A DNA stretch of 64,000 nt from positions 1 through 64,000 of the forward strand of contig NZ_VOHK01000003.1 of the NCBI RefSeq assembly GCF_007859325.1, given 5' to 3'. This document shows positions 36,039 to 44,787 of the stretch, piece by piece. The first letter of the stretch is position 1; each line of letters begins with the position of its first letter. The position numbers and the translations under genes are program-made. The notes below the pieces were generated by a model. It saw nothing but the letters and a program-made list of their open reading frames with translations, was not told the origin of the DNA and made no database searches. The stretch is from Luteimonas marina. Lineage in GTDB: Bacteria > Pseudomonadota > Gammaproteobacteria > Xanthomonadales > Xanthomonadaceae.

Positions 36039-36968
36039 ATGAAGCTCGCGATCCTCTCCCGCAACGGCAAGCTCTACTCCACCCGGCGGCTGGTGGAGGC
36101 CGCGCGCGCGGCCGGGCACAGCGTGCGCGTGCTCGATCCGCTGCGCTGCTACATGCGCATCGGCAATACCGGTTTCGCGATGCGCTACAAGGGCCGCGCG
36201 ATCGACGGCTACGGCGCGGTGATCCCGCGCATCGGCGCTTCGGTCACGCGCTACGGCTGCGCGGTGCTGCGGCAGTTCGAACTGATGGGCAGCCACACGC
36301 CGAACCCGGCGGCGGCGATCGCGCGCGCGCGCGACAAGCTGGCCTGCCACCAGTTGCTGGCGGCGCAGGGCATCGGCCTGCCGACGACGGCGTTTGGCGA
36401 CAACCCGGACGACACCGCCGACCTGCTGGCCCTGCTCGGCCCGCCGCCGCACGTGATCAAGCTCAACGAGGGCACCCAGGGCGCGGGCGTGATGCTGACC
36501 GAGAAGCCGTCGGCCTCGCGCAGCGTGGTCGAGGCGCTGCGCGGCCTGTACGCCAACTTCCTGGTGCAGGAGTTCGTGGCCGAGGCCGAGGGCGCGGACC
36601 TGCGCTGCTTCGTCGTCGGCGATCGCGTGGTCGCGTCGATGCAGCGCCAGGCGCCGGCCGGCGACTTCCGCTCCAACCTGCATCGCGGCGGCAGCGCGAC
36701 CGCGATCGAGTCGACTGCCGGGGAGCAGGCGATGGCCGTGCGCGCGGCGCAGGCGGTCGGGCTGGGGGTGGCCGGCGTGGACCTGATCCGGTCCCGCCGC
36801 GGGCCGCTGGTGCTGGAGGTGAACGCCTCGCCGGGACTGGAGGGGATCGAAGAGGCGACCGGCGTCGATATTGCCGCCAAAATCATCGAACTTGCCGTAT
36901 CAGGCTCGAAATTTCCGGAAACCAGCAAGGCGCGCCCGCGCCGTCGCGGGCGCGGTTTTAACCAATAA
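36039..36968 (+). CDS. rimK: RimK-type ATP-grasp alpha-L-glutamate ligase
   Basis: A 309-residue ATP-grasp enzyme; RimK adds glutamates to the C terminus of ribosomal protein S6. It begins [20 protein letters not shown] and has [37 protein letters not shown], the ATP-grasp [20 protein letters not shown] and [11 protein letters not shown], and the C-terminal Mg-binding [20 protein letters not shown] (all quoted in part). The ATG at 36039 matches family starts. A GC-rich hairpin terminator overlaps its last codons. Confidence 0.95.
   Translation: MKLAILSRNGKLYSTRRLVEAARAAGHSVRVLDPLRCYMRIGNTGFAMRYKGRAIDGYGAVIPRIGASVTRYGCAVLRQFELMGSHTPNPAAAIARARDKLACHQLLAAQGIGLPTTAFGDNPDDTADLLALLGPPPHVIKLNEGTQGAGVMLTEKPSASRSVVEALRGLYANFLVQEFVAEAEGADLRCFVVGDRVVASMQRQAPAGDFRSNLHRGGSATAIESTAGEQAMAVRAAQAVGLGVAGVDLIRSRRGPLVLEVNASPGLEGIEEATGVDIAAKIIELAVSGSKFPETSKARPRRRGRGFNQ
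36931..36959 (+). terminator. Terminator hairpin inside the 3' end of rimK
   Basis: CGCGCCCGCG pairs perfectly with CGCGGGCGCG (loop ccgt), followed by gttttaa. It lies within the last codons (encoding [10 protein letters not shown]) and ends 9 bases before the stop codon. Confidence 0.7.
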
Positions 36969-37096
36969 TTCATCCGCGGTTTAACGACTGCTTAAGCGTT
37001 CCGGGACTACCTTGTCCCGACCGGATCCCGCGCTTTCTCCTGTTTCCTTGTCCAAGGGTCAGCCAACGGATTACGGTAATCGGGGCAGTACTTTGG

Positions 37097-37127
37097 GCCC
37101 AGGCGATGGCATCGTCTGGGCTCTTTT
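37097..37127 (+). terminator. Second terminator-like hairpin before the two-component genes
   Basis: GCCCAGGCGATG and CATCGTCTGGGC pair over 11-12 positions and are followed by tcttttg. With the hairpin in rimK it insulates the two-component operon from upstream transcription. The rest of the 279-base gap holds no gene. Confidence 0.75.
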
Positions 37128-37247
37128 GTGGGCGCTCGTCGACGGGGCGCCGACAGGGCCGTGTGACAGAATCCCTCCTCCCGCGCCCGGCGGAACCGCG
37201 CACGACCCCGCGCGGTCCAAGAAGGCCGACCTTACGGAATCCGCTGC

Positions 37248-37931
37248 ATGCGCATCCTCGTCATCGAAGACAACCAGGACATCGCGGCCAACCTCGGCGA
37301 CTACCTCGAGGACCGCGGCCACACCGTCGATTTCGCCGCCGACGGCGTGACCGGCCTGCACCTGGCGGTGGTCCACGACTTCGACGCGATCGTGCTCGAC
37401 CTCAACCTGCCGGGCATGGACGGGCTGGAGGTGTGCCGCAAGCTGCGCAACGACGCGCGCAAGCAGACGCCGGTGCTGATGCTGACCGCCCGCGACAGCC
37501 TCGACAACAAGCTCGCCGGCTTCGACTCCGGCGCCGACGACTACCTGGTCAAGCCCTTCGCGCTGCAGGAAGTCGAGGTGCGGCTCAACGCGCTCTCGCG
37601 CCGCGGCAAGGGCGTGCAGACGCGAGTGCTGGACGTCGGCGACCTCGAATACAACCTCGACACCCTGGAAGTGCGCCGCCAGGGCAAGCTGGTGCAGCTC
37701 AACCCGACCGCGCTGAAGATCCTGCAGGCGCTGATGGAGGCCTCGCCGGCGGTGGTGACGCGGCAGGACCTGGAAACCCGCGTCTGGGGCGAGGAACTGC
37801 CGGATTCGGATTCGCTGCGCGTGCACATCCACGGCCTGCGCGCCGTGATCGACAAGCCCTTCGACGTGCCGCTGATCCAGACCCGCCATGGCATCGGCTA
37901 CCGCATCGCCGCGCCCGATGGCGCAGGCTGA
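37248..37931 (+). CDS. OmpR/PhoB-type response regulator
   Basis: A 227-residue DNA-binding regulator. The receiver domain (1-120) has the acidic pocket E7-D8, phosphoacceptor D51 (IVLDLNLPGMDG), switch T in MLTARD and K in YLVKPFAL; the C-terminal winged helix (about 130-225) ends GIGYRIAAP. It is phosphorylated by the kinase encoded immediately downstream (overlap of 14 bases). Regulated genes cannot be read from sequence. Confidence 0.95.
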   Translation: MRILVIEDNQDIAANLGDYLEDRGHTVDFAADGVTGLHLAVVHDFDAIVLDLNLPGMDGLEVCRKLRNDARKQTPVLMLTARDSLDNKLAGFDSGADDYLVKPFALQEVEVRLNALSRRGKGVQTRVLDVGDLEYNLDTLEVRRQGKLVQLNPTALKILQALMEASPAVVTRQDLETRVWGEELPDSDSLRVHIHGLRAVIDKPFDVPLIQTRHGIGYRIAAPDGAG

Positions 37932-39264
37932 CGACGCGCCGGACGACCCCGTCCGCAGCAGGGGTCGACGCTATCGCAGGCGGCTGCGGACCCGCATCAT
38001 CCTCTCGTTCTTCCTGCTCGGCACGGGCCTGACGGCGCTGTACGCCTACCTCACCGACTTCGCGCGCCAGCGGGTCGAGGACCAGTTGGTCGAGGAGGTG
38101 ATGAACAAGAACATCGACGAGTACGCAAGGCGCTTCTATTCCGACCCGACCCGGCCGCCGAGCGTGCCGGTGGAGCAGATCCGCGGTTTCTCCTATACGC
38201 CCGACCGGTTCGAACGCGTCCGCCAGGAGCGCCCGGAGTGGGCGCTGTTGCCGAACGGCAACCACAACATCACCGACATCGACGAGAACGGCGAGCCCTT
38301 CGCCTACAAGCTCGCGGTACGCAAGACGCCGGAGGCATGGTTCTTCCTCGCCTACGACACCAGCCAGGCGGCGCGCGGGGCGACCCAGCTCCGCTCGTGG
38401 CTGTACGTGGCGGTGGTGCTGTTCGGTGCGCTGTCGCTGGTCATCGGCTGGTGGTCGGCGGCACGGGTGATGAGCCCGGTGTCCGAGCTGGCGAAGCGGA
38501 TCGGTCGCAGCGGCGACAGCACGCAGCCCGAACCGCTCGCGCCGCACTTCCCCGACGACGAGGTCGGCGAACTGGCCAAGGCGCTCGACGACTACGCCGA
38601 GCGCCTGACCGAGGTGGTGCAGCGCGACCGCGAGTTCAACGCCGACGTCAGCCACGAACTGCGCACGCCGCTGGCGGTGATCCGCGGCGCGGCGGAGCTG
38701 CTGCTGTCGCGGCCGGACCTGGACGAGAAGACGCAGGCGCGCCTGCTGCGCATCCAGCGCGCCGAGCAGCAGTGCACCGACCTGATCAGCGCGCTGCTGC
38801 TGCTCTCGCGCAACGAGCGCGGCCGCGGCGCGACCGACGTGGCGAAGGTGGCCGAACAACTGTTCGACGCGCACCGCGGCCAGCTCGGCAGCAAGCCGCT
38901 GGCGCTGCGGCTCGAAGGCGCGCCGGGACAGGTGGTGGTGGACGCGCCGGAATCGGCGGTGACCGTCGCGCTCGGCAACCTCGTCGGCAACGCGGTGAAG
39001 TACACGCAGCAGGGCGAGGTGGTGGTGCGGTTGCTCGACGGCGCGGTCGACGTCATCGACTCGGGGCCCGGCCTCAGCGCCGAGGACGCCGCGCGCCTGT
39101 TCGAGCGCGGCTACCGCGGCACCCACGCCGAGCATTCGCAGGGCGGCGGCATCGGCCTGTCGATCGTACGCCGGCTGTGCGCCCTCTACGGCTGGAGCGT
39201 GCGCGTGGTCCCCGGCGAAACCCAGGGCGTCATCGCAACGCTCTCCTTCAGTCCGGACGCATAG
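37918..39264 (+). CDS. Sensor histidine kinase, partner of the response regulator
   Basis: A 448-residue inner-membrane kinase: helix 1 (about 24-43), a periplasmic sensor segment of about 115 residues, helix 2 (about 160-180), HAMP linker, dimerisation domain with H246 (DVSHELRTPLAVI), and the ATPase domain with N box (GNLVGNAVKYT), G1 box (DSGPGL) and G2 box (GGGIGLSIVRR). Start is the ATG inside the regulator's 3' end (GATGGCGCAGGCTGA), 11 codons inside a longer frame. It senses an unknown envelope signal. Confidence 0.94.
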   Translation: MAQADDAPDDPVRSRGRRYRRRLRTRIILSFFLLGTGLTALYAYLTDFARQRVEDQLVEEVMNKNIDEYARRFYSDPTRPPSVPVEQIRGFSYTPDRFERVRQERPEWALLPNGNHNITDIDENGEPFAYKLAVRKTPEAWFFLAYDTSQAARGATQLRSWLYVAVVLFGALSLVIGWWSAARVMSPVSELAKRIGRSGDSTQPEPLAPHFPDDEVGELAKALDDYAERLTEVVQRDREFNADVSHELRTPLAVIRGAAELLLSRPDLDEKTQARLLRIQRAEQQCTDLISALLLLSRNERGRGATDVAKVAEQLFDAHRGQLGSKPLALRLEGAPGQVVVDAPESAVTVALGNLVGNAVKYTQQGEVVVRLLDGAVDVIDSGPGLSAEDAARLFERGYRGTHAEHSQGGGIGLSIVRRLCALYGWSVRVVPGETQGVIATLSFSPDA

Positions 39265-39506
39265 GGCGGGCCTGGGCCCGCCGCCCCGAATCATCGCTCC
39301 GCCGTCGTCCGCCCCGGCGCCCCCGCCAACCCGTTGATCCCGGAGGGGCAGGCCGGGCGCGCGCGGCGCCGATCCTGACGCGATCGCAGCGACAACCACG
39401 GGGAACACGCCTTCCGAGTCAGTGCCGTCCCGGCCACGGACGGCCGCGATGACGCAACCGAACCGCGCCCGGAGGCGGGGCGCGGGCTGCGTTCAGGCCA
39501 GGATGT

Positions 39507-39512
39507 TAAAAT
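39507..39512 (+). promoter_or_regulatory. Candidate -10 box of the exopolysaccharide locus
   Basis: TAAAAT stands out in this GC-rich 290-base gap, 43 bases before the TTG start of the phosphatase gene. No matching -35 is seen at 16-18 bases, so this is only suggestive. Confidence 0.3.
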
Positions 39513-39554
39513 TTCCCGCTACGCCACATACGCGCTGCATACGGACTTCGCGGC

Positions 39555-40349
39555 TTGTACGATCTGCATTGCCATTTGTTGCCTGCCATCGACGACGGCG
39601 CCAGGGACTTGGCGATGTCGCTGGAGATGGCGCGGATGGCGGTTGCCGACGGCATCACGCTCACCGCATGCACGCCGCACATCTACCCCGGTCTGTACGA
39701 GAACAGCGGCCCGGCGATTCGCGAAGCCATCGTGCGGCTGCAGGACGAACTGGACCGCGAGGGGATCGCCCTGAAGCTGGTGGAGGGCGCGGACGTGCAT
39801 CTCGATCACGGCCTGGTGGCCGGTATCCGCAATGGCCGCATCCCCACCATCGGCGGCTCGCGCTACCTGTTGTTCGAGCCGCCCCACCACGTCGCTCCGC
39901 CGCGCCTGGAAGAGACGCTGTTCGAACTGATGGCAGCCGGTTTCGTGCCCGTGCTCACGCACCCCGAGCGTCTGACCTGGGTCGAGCAGCACTACGACAC
40001 GTTCGTCCGCCTGGCGCATCGCGGCGTCTGGATGCAGATCACCGCCGGCGCGCTCACCGGTCGCTACGGGCGCCGTGCGAAGTATTGGGGCGAGCGCTTC
40101 ATCGGTGAGGGCCACTGCCACATCCTGGCCACTGACGCCCACCACCCCGGGCGCAGGCCTCCGCTGCTGACCGAGGCGCGCGACGCAGCGGCCGTCCTGG
40201 TGGGTGCGGAAGAGGCTTATCACATGGTGAACACGCGTCCAGCTGGCATCGTTGCGGACGACGCGCCGGATACACTGCCGCCCCTCAAGGCGCCGCAACC
40301 TCGCGCCCGCCACCGCGGCCTCCTGGCCCGTTTTTTGCGAACCGCCTGA
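39555..40349 (+). CDS. CpsB/YwqE-type PHP-family tyrosine-protein phosphatase
   Basis: A 264-residue metal-dependent phosphatase with an N-terminal PHP motif (YDLHCHLLPAIDDG) and further His/Asp ligands (PHIYPGLYEN, ADVHLDH, THPERLTW, LATDAHH). These enzymes remove phosphate from the Tyr-rich tail of BY-kinases such as the Wzc-like protein encoded 0.75 kb downstream, tuning polymer length and output. TTG at 39555 is the only usable start; family proteins begin MYDLHCH. It is the first gene of the polysaccharide locus. Confidence 0.93.
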   Translation: MYDLHCHLLPAIDDGARDLAMSLEMARMAVADGITLTACTPHIYPGLYENSGPAIREAIVRLQDELDREGIALKLVEGADVHLDHGLVAGIRNGRIPTIGGSRYLLFEPPHHVAPPRLEETLFELMAAGFVPVLTHPERLTWVEQHYDTFVRLAHRGVWMQITAGALTGRYGRRAKYWGERFIGEGHCHILATDAHHPGRRPPLLTEARDAAAVLVGAEEAYHMVNTRPAGIVADDAPDTLPPLKAPQPRARHRGLLARFLRTA

Positions 40350-40377
40350 CGCTGTCCCGATTTCCGAGATTTCCGCC

Positions 40378-41070
40378 ATGAAACAATCCAGCCGACTCGT
40401 GATCGCGGCCATGCTCGCTTTGCTGCTGGGCGCCTGCGCCCATGGTGCGAAGAACGTCGAACGCGCCGACCTGCCGCCGCCGGATACCACCACCGCCTCG
40501 GGCGCCTACGAGGGGGCGACCGACTACCGCATCGGTTCCCAGGACCTGCTGGAAATCGCCGTGTTCGGCGTGTCCGAGCTTACCCACCAGGCACGCGTGA
40601 ACTCCAACGGCATGATCAACGTGCCCCTGATCGGTGGCGTGATGGCCGGCGGCAAGACCGTGCCCGAACTGGAGAAGGAACTGGGTGCGCGCTACGCCGA
40701 CGGCTACCTGCAGAATCCACAGGTCACCGTGTTCGTCAAGGAATACACCAGCCAGCGCGTGACCCTGGAAGGTGCACTCAAGAAGCCCGGCATCTATCCG
40801 TTGACCGGCAAGACCTCGCTGCTCCAGGCCGTGGCCATGGCGGGCGGCACCGACGAGTTCGCCGACCTGGAAGGCGTGGTGCTGTTCCGCCACATCGAGG
40901 GCAAGCGCATGGCCGCAGCCTACGATCTCAGGCTCGTGCGTCGCGGTGAACTCGAGGACCCGCAGGTCTATGGCGACGACGTGATCGTGATCGAGCGGTC
41001 CGGCAGCAAGTCGGCGTTCCGCGAGTTCCTGAGGTCGGTTCCCGCCCTGGGCCTGTTCCTCGCCCTCTGA
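40378..41070 (+). CDS. Wza/GumB-type polysaccharide export lipoprotein
   Basis: A 230-residue outer-membrane-directed lipoprotein (lipobox LLLGAC, Cys20). After a short linker comes the poly_export domain (TDYRIGSQDLLEIAVFGV) and a SLBB segment (RVTLEGALKKPGIYPLTGKT). It oligomerises to form the export channel for the polysaccharide, working with the downstream autokinase. The ATG at 40378 gives a proper lipoprotein signal; the longer frame upstream is discarded. Confidence 0.95.
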   Translation: MKQSSRLVIAAMLALLLGACAHGAKNVERADLPPPDTTTASGAYEGATDYRIGSQDLLEIAVFGVSELTHQARVNSNGMINVPLIGGVMAGGKTVPELEKELGARYADGYLQNPQVTVFVKEYTSQRVTLEGALKKPGIYPLTGKTSLLQAVAMAGGTDEFADLEGVVLFRHIEGKRMAAAYDLRLVRRGELEDPQVYGDDVIVIERSGSKSAFREFLRSVPALGLFLAL

Positions 41071-41100
41071 GCGCCATCCCGTTACGGACAACGCAGACCC

Positions 41101-43401
41101 ATGCAAGACGACAAGCTCCCCGCCGGCCCCGAGGGCGGAAACCAGAACCGGCTGCCGGTCCAGCGCCCGGGCCAGCTGACCGTTGGTGGTGGCCAGCGCG
41201 CGCTCGCGCTGGAGATGTTCGACGACAAGCGCGGCGGCGACGAGGACGAGATCGACCTGCTCGCGTACTGGCGCATCCTGGTCAAGCGCAAGTGGCTGGT
41301 GCTGGGCGTGCTCGGCACGGTGGTGGCGCTGGCACTGGTCGTGACGCTGCTGATGCCGCCGATCTACCGCGCCACCGCGGTACTGCAGATCGACCGCGAG
41401 TCCGTGCAGATCCTGCAGGTGGAGGGCGTGGGCAACGCCGAAGCCGCCGCGCCTGACTTCCTCACCACCCAGTACGAACTGCTCAAGAGCCGTGCGCTGG
41501 CCGAGCGCGTGGCCAACGAGCTCAATATCGACGGCGCCACCGTCGAGCGGCTGGATTCCACTACCTGGTGGCAGCGTGCGACCGGCGCGCTGCGCCCACA
41601 GGCGTCGGAGCAGGCCGACCAGGCCGATACGGACGAGGCTATCGAAGGCGGGGACGCCGCCGCCGACGAAATCGTCGGCCTTGGCCAGGCTGTCGGCATT
41701 GTGCGCCGCGGCCTGACCGTGGAGCCCGTGCGCAACTCGCGACTGGTGCGCGTGCACTTCGATTCCACCCTGCCGGCGTTCTCCGCGCGCGTGGTCAACG
41801 CCGTGGCCGACGGCTTCATCGCCCACGCGATCGAGCGCAAGTTCGATGCATCTTCCTACGCCAGCAAGTACATCGAGGAGCAATTGGCGCTGGCCAAGGG
41901 CAGGTTGGAGGAGTCCGAGCGTGCGCTGGTGGCCTTCGCCACGAAGGAAAACATCGTCACCAGTGGCGAGGGCAGCCAGAGCCTGGAAAGCCAGAATCTG
42001 GGTGCGCTCAATGCCGCGCTGGCCACGGCGCAGGACGATCGCATCCGCGCGCAGGCTGCCTGGAGCCAGGTGGCGGGAGGCGGCCACCTGCCCGCAGGTG
42101 CGATCAGCAACTCCATCCTCAATACCCTGCAGCAGCAGCGGGCCACGCTCAACGCGCAGTACCAGCAGCAGCTCAAGACCTTCAAGCCCGAGTATCCGAG
42201 CATGCTTGCGCTCAAGGGCCAGATCGACGAGGTCGACCGCCAGATCGCGCAGGAGCGCAGTGCGGTGCGCTCCTCGATCAAGGCCGAATACGACGCCGCG
42301 CAGGCGCGCGAGAACATGCTGGTCGCGCAATTGAACTCACTGCGGACCAAGACGCTGGACGTCGACAACCGCTCGATCGACTACAACATCCTGCGTCGCG
42401 AGGCGGACACCAACCGACAGCTCTACGACAGCCTGCTGCAGCGCTACAAGGAGGTCGGCGTGGCCGCCGGCGCCGGCGTGGGCACCAACAACATCTCCAT
42501 CGTCGATCGCGCCGTCCTGCCGACCGGCCGGTTCAAGCCCAACCTGCCGCTCAACCTCGCGATCGGCGTCATGCTGGGCCTGATGCTGGGCGTGCTGATC
42601 GCCTTTGTGCTCGAATTCCTGGACGACACCCTCAAGGGTCCTGAGGACATTGAGCAGCACCTGCGCCTGGCCGTGCTGGGCATCATCCCCCACCTCAGGA
42701 AGCAGACCGTGGTCCAGGCCATGGCCGATCCGCGTTCGGCCTTCGCCGAAGCCTATCGTTCCGTCCGCACCGCGCTGCAGTTCTCCACCGACAACGGCGT
42801 GCCCAAGGTGCTGCTGATCACCAGCCCCAGCGCATCGGAAGGCAAGTCCACCACCGCACACACGCTGGCGCGCAACTTCGCCCAACTGGGCAAGCGCGTG
42901 CTGCTGATCGAGGGCGACCTGCGCAATCCTTCGCTGCATCGCGTGCTTGGCGTGCGCTCGGAAACCGGACTGTCCAGCCTGCTCGCCGGCGCCGCCAGTG
43001 CCAGCGAGGTCATCATGACCACCGACGACGAACGCCTGAAGGTGGTGCTGGCCGGCCCGCTGCCGCCCAATCCGGCGGAACTCCTGTCCGGCAGCCGCCT
43101 GCTGTCCATGCTGACCGTGGCGGCGGAGCGGTTCGACCAGGTGATCATCGACGGTCCACCGGTACTCGGAATCGCCGATGCCCCCATCCTGTCGAACATT
43201 GCCGGCGGCACGCTGCTGGTGATCCAGGCCGGCAACACCCGCATCAAGACCGCCCAGGCCGCGATCAAGCGCCTGGCCGCCGCACGCGCGCACGTGATCG
43301 GCGCGCTCATCACCCACTACGATGCCAAGGTCGCCGGCTACGGCTATGACTATGCCTCGTACTATTCCTACGGCACGCAGCCGAAGCTGGAAGGGAAGTA
43401 G
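41101..43401 (+). CDS. Wzc/GumC-type polysaccharide co-polymerase and BY-kinase
   Basis: A 766-residue inner-membrane protein. A Pro/charged head is followed by helix 1 (about 63-84), a long periplasmic region with Wzz and GNVR domains and coiled coil (about 240-400), and helix 2 (about 484-506). The cytoplasmic kinase has Walker A SASEGKSTT (G581-K582-S583), Walker A' LLIEGDLRNP and Walker B VIIDGPPVLG. The tail GYGYDYASYYSYG (about 745-757) is the autophosphorylated Tyr cluster. It sets chain length and couples synthesis to Wza. Confidence 0.97.
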   Translation: MQDDKLPAGPEGGNQNRLPVQRPGQLTVGGGQRALALEMFDDKRGGDEDEIDLLAYWRILVKRKWLVLGVLGTVVALALVVTLLMPPIYRATAVLQIDRESVQILQVEGVGNAEAAAPDFLTTQYELLKSRALAERVANELNIDGATVERLDSTTWWQRATGALRPQASEQADQADTDEAIEGGDAAADEIVGLGQAVGIVRRGLTVEPVRNSRLVRVHFDSTLPAFSARVVNAVADGFIAHAIERKFDASSYASKYIEEQLALAKGRLEESERALVAFATKENIVTSGEGSQSLESQNLGALNAALATAQDDRIRAQAAWSQVAGGGHLPAGAISNSILNTLQQQRATLNAQYQQQLKTFKPEYPSMLALKGQIDEVDRQIAQERSAVRSSIKAEYDAAQARENMLVAQLNSLRTKTLDVDNRSIDYNILRREADTNRQLYDSLLQRYKEVGVAAGAGVGTNNISIVDRAVLPTGRFKPNLPLNLAIGVMLGLMLGVLIAFVLEFLDDTLKGPEDIEQHLRLAVLGIIPHLRKQTVVQAMADPRSAFAEAYRSVRTALQFSTDNGVPKVLLITSPSASEGKSTTAHTLARNFAQLGKRVLLIEGDLRNPSLHRVLGVRSETGLSSLLAGAASASEVIMTTDDERLKVVLAGPLPPNPAELLSGSRLLSMLTVAAERFDQVIIDGPPVLGIADAPILSNIAGGTLLVIQAGNTRIKTAQAAIKRLAAARAHVIGALITHYDAKVAGYGYDYASYYSYGTQPKLEGK

Positions 43402-43428
43402 CGGGGTGGGGGTGGGAGCCGCACGGGG

Positions 43429-44787
43429 ATGACGGCGGAAGGCGGCGAAGCGCTCGATGTCGCGCTGGCCCTGATGCGGGCGCCCACGCTGCGTGCCGTC
43501 CTGCGCGCGCGACCGTTGCCCGATGGCGTGGGCGAAGTCCTGGCAATCGCCGCCGGCTCCATCGACAGCGTCCGCACCGCCGCAGCGCGCACCGGCTACG
43601 GTGAAGCCGAACTGGTCGAAGCAAGCCGCTTCTATGTCCAGCAGGTCCTCCTGGCCGAAGACGCCGATGCCTATCGCACGCTGGGTGCCGAGCGCGGCGC
43701 CGGGCACGCCGTCCTGCGCGACCATCACCGCCTGCTCCTGCGCTGGCTGCACCCCGACCGCAACCGGGGCGCCGAGTGGGACTCCGCGCTGTCGACGCGC
43801 GTCAACCAGGCCTGGAACCAGGTTCGTACCGAAGCCGCCCGCGCCCAGTACGACGCCACCCGGCCCGCCGCTGCCCCGGCAGGCGTGGCTCCAGCCGTGC
43901 CGCCGCCGCCATATCCCGCCGCGCTCGGATCCGAACGACGCACGAACCCCGCCGCCATCGCCGTCGCCCTCCTGGGCCTGGCCTGCGCCGTCCTCGCCTG
44001 GTTCGCGATCCATCGCGAGGACGCCCTCCAAGACCTCCGCGGCGCCCCGGTCTCCGAAACCCGCCGCGCCGCAGCGCAACGCCCGGCTCCGCTCCCGCTC
44101 CCACCCCCGCCGGCGCCCGCCACGGTTCTCGCTCCCGCCCGCATGGAAGAGGCGCCAACCGCCCCGAAAAGCGCGCCGTCCGCGGGAACGTCGGCTGCCG
44201 CCCGGACTCCCTTCCCTGCGGAAGCGGCTCCGACGGCGCCCCCGACTCCGGCTCCGACGATCGCCACTGCCGGGCTCGACGCTCCCGCCCCTGTTCGATC
44301 CGCCTTCGCACAAGCCGAAGATCGGCCGCAAGAGCGCCTCCGGGGCACGGCCATGACCGCCAGCCCGCCACCGACGGCGAACATCCCACTCGCCAGCGTC
44401 CCTCCGTCTGCCGTCCCTTCCGCCGCAGCCGCTTCCGCCGACGACCCGCTGCAACTGTTTCGCGAAGCCGAAGAGACCCTTCGCAGCGTCGCCGCCTACC
44501 TTGCGGCCGAGGGCGGGCCCGCCCCCCCCTGGCTCGACATGCCCACCGGCCTCGAAGCCGCCGGCATCCGCAATGAACTGCATGCGCGCCACGACGCAGG
44601 CAAGCGGCCGCGCATGGACATCGACTCCCCCAACTGGACGCTCGGCAATCACAGTGCCTCGATGCTCGGCGCCTATCGTCTCGGTGGCCGTGGCAGCGTC
44701 GTGGAAACCGGCATCTTGCGGGTGGAACTCGCGCGCCTCGAGCGCCAGTGGCGGGTGGCGGGGTTGCGCCTGGAGCCCGCACGGTGA
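43429..44787 (+). CDS. J-domain membrane protein of unknown function
   Basis: A 452-residue protein. Residues about 80-145 form a DnaJ-like domain with the HPD motif at H108-P109-D110 (LRWLHPDRN, then VNQAWNQVRTEAARAQYD). A membrane helix follows (about 180-198, AVALLGLACAVLAWFAI), then a Pro/Ala-rich linker of about 130 residues and a soluble C-terminal domain of about 140 residues. The J-domain would face the cytoplasm and stimulate DnaK; the C-terminal part would be periplasmic. The downstream gene starts inside its stop (GTGA). I do not know the family beyond the J-domain. Confidence 0.8.
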   Translation: MTAEGGEALDVALALMRAPTLRAVLRARPLPDGVGEVLAIAAGSIDSVRTAAARTGYGEAELVEASRFYVQQVLLAEDADAYRTLGAERGAGHAVLRDHHRLLLRWLHPDRNRGAEWDSALSTRVNQAWNQVRTEAARAQYDATRPAAAPAGVAPAVPPPPYPAALGSERRTNPAAIAVALLGLACAVLAWFAIHREDALQDLRGAPVSETRRAAAQRPAPLPLPPPPAPATVLAPARMEEAPTAPKSAPSAGTSAAARTPFPAEAAPTAPPTPAPTIATAGLDAPAPVRSAFAQAEDRPQERLRGTAMTASPPPTANIPLASVPPSAVPSAAAASADDPLQLFREAEETLRSVAAYLAAEGGPAPPWLDMPTGLEAAGIRNELHARHDAGKRPRMDIDSPNWTLGNHSASMLGAYRLGGRGSVVETGILRVELARLERQWRVAGLRLEPAR

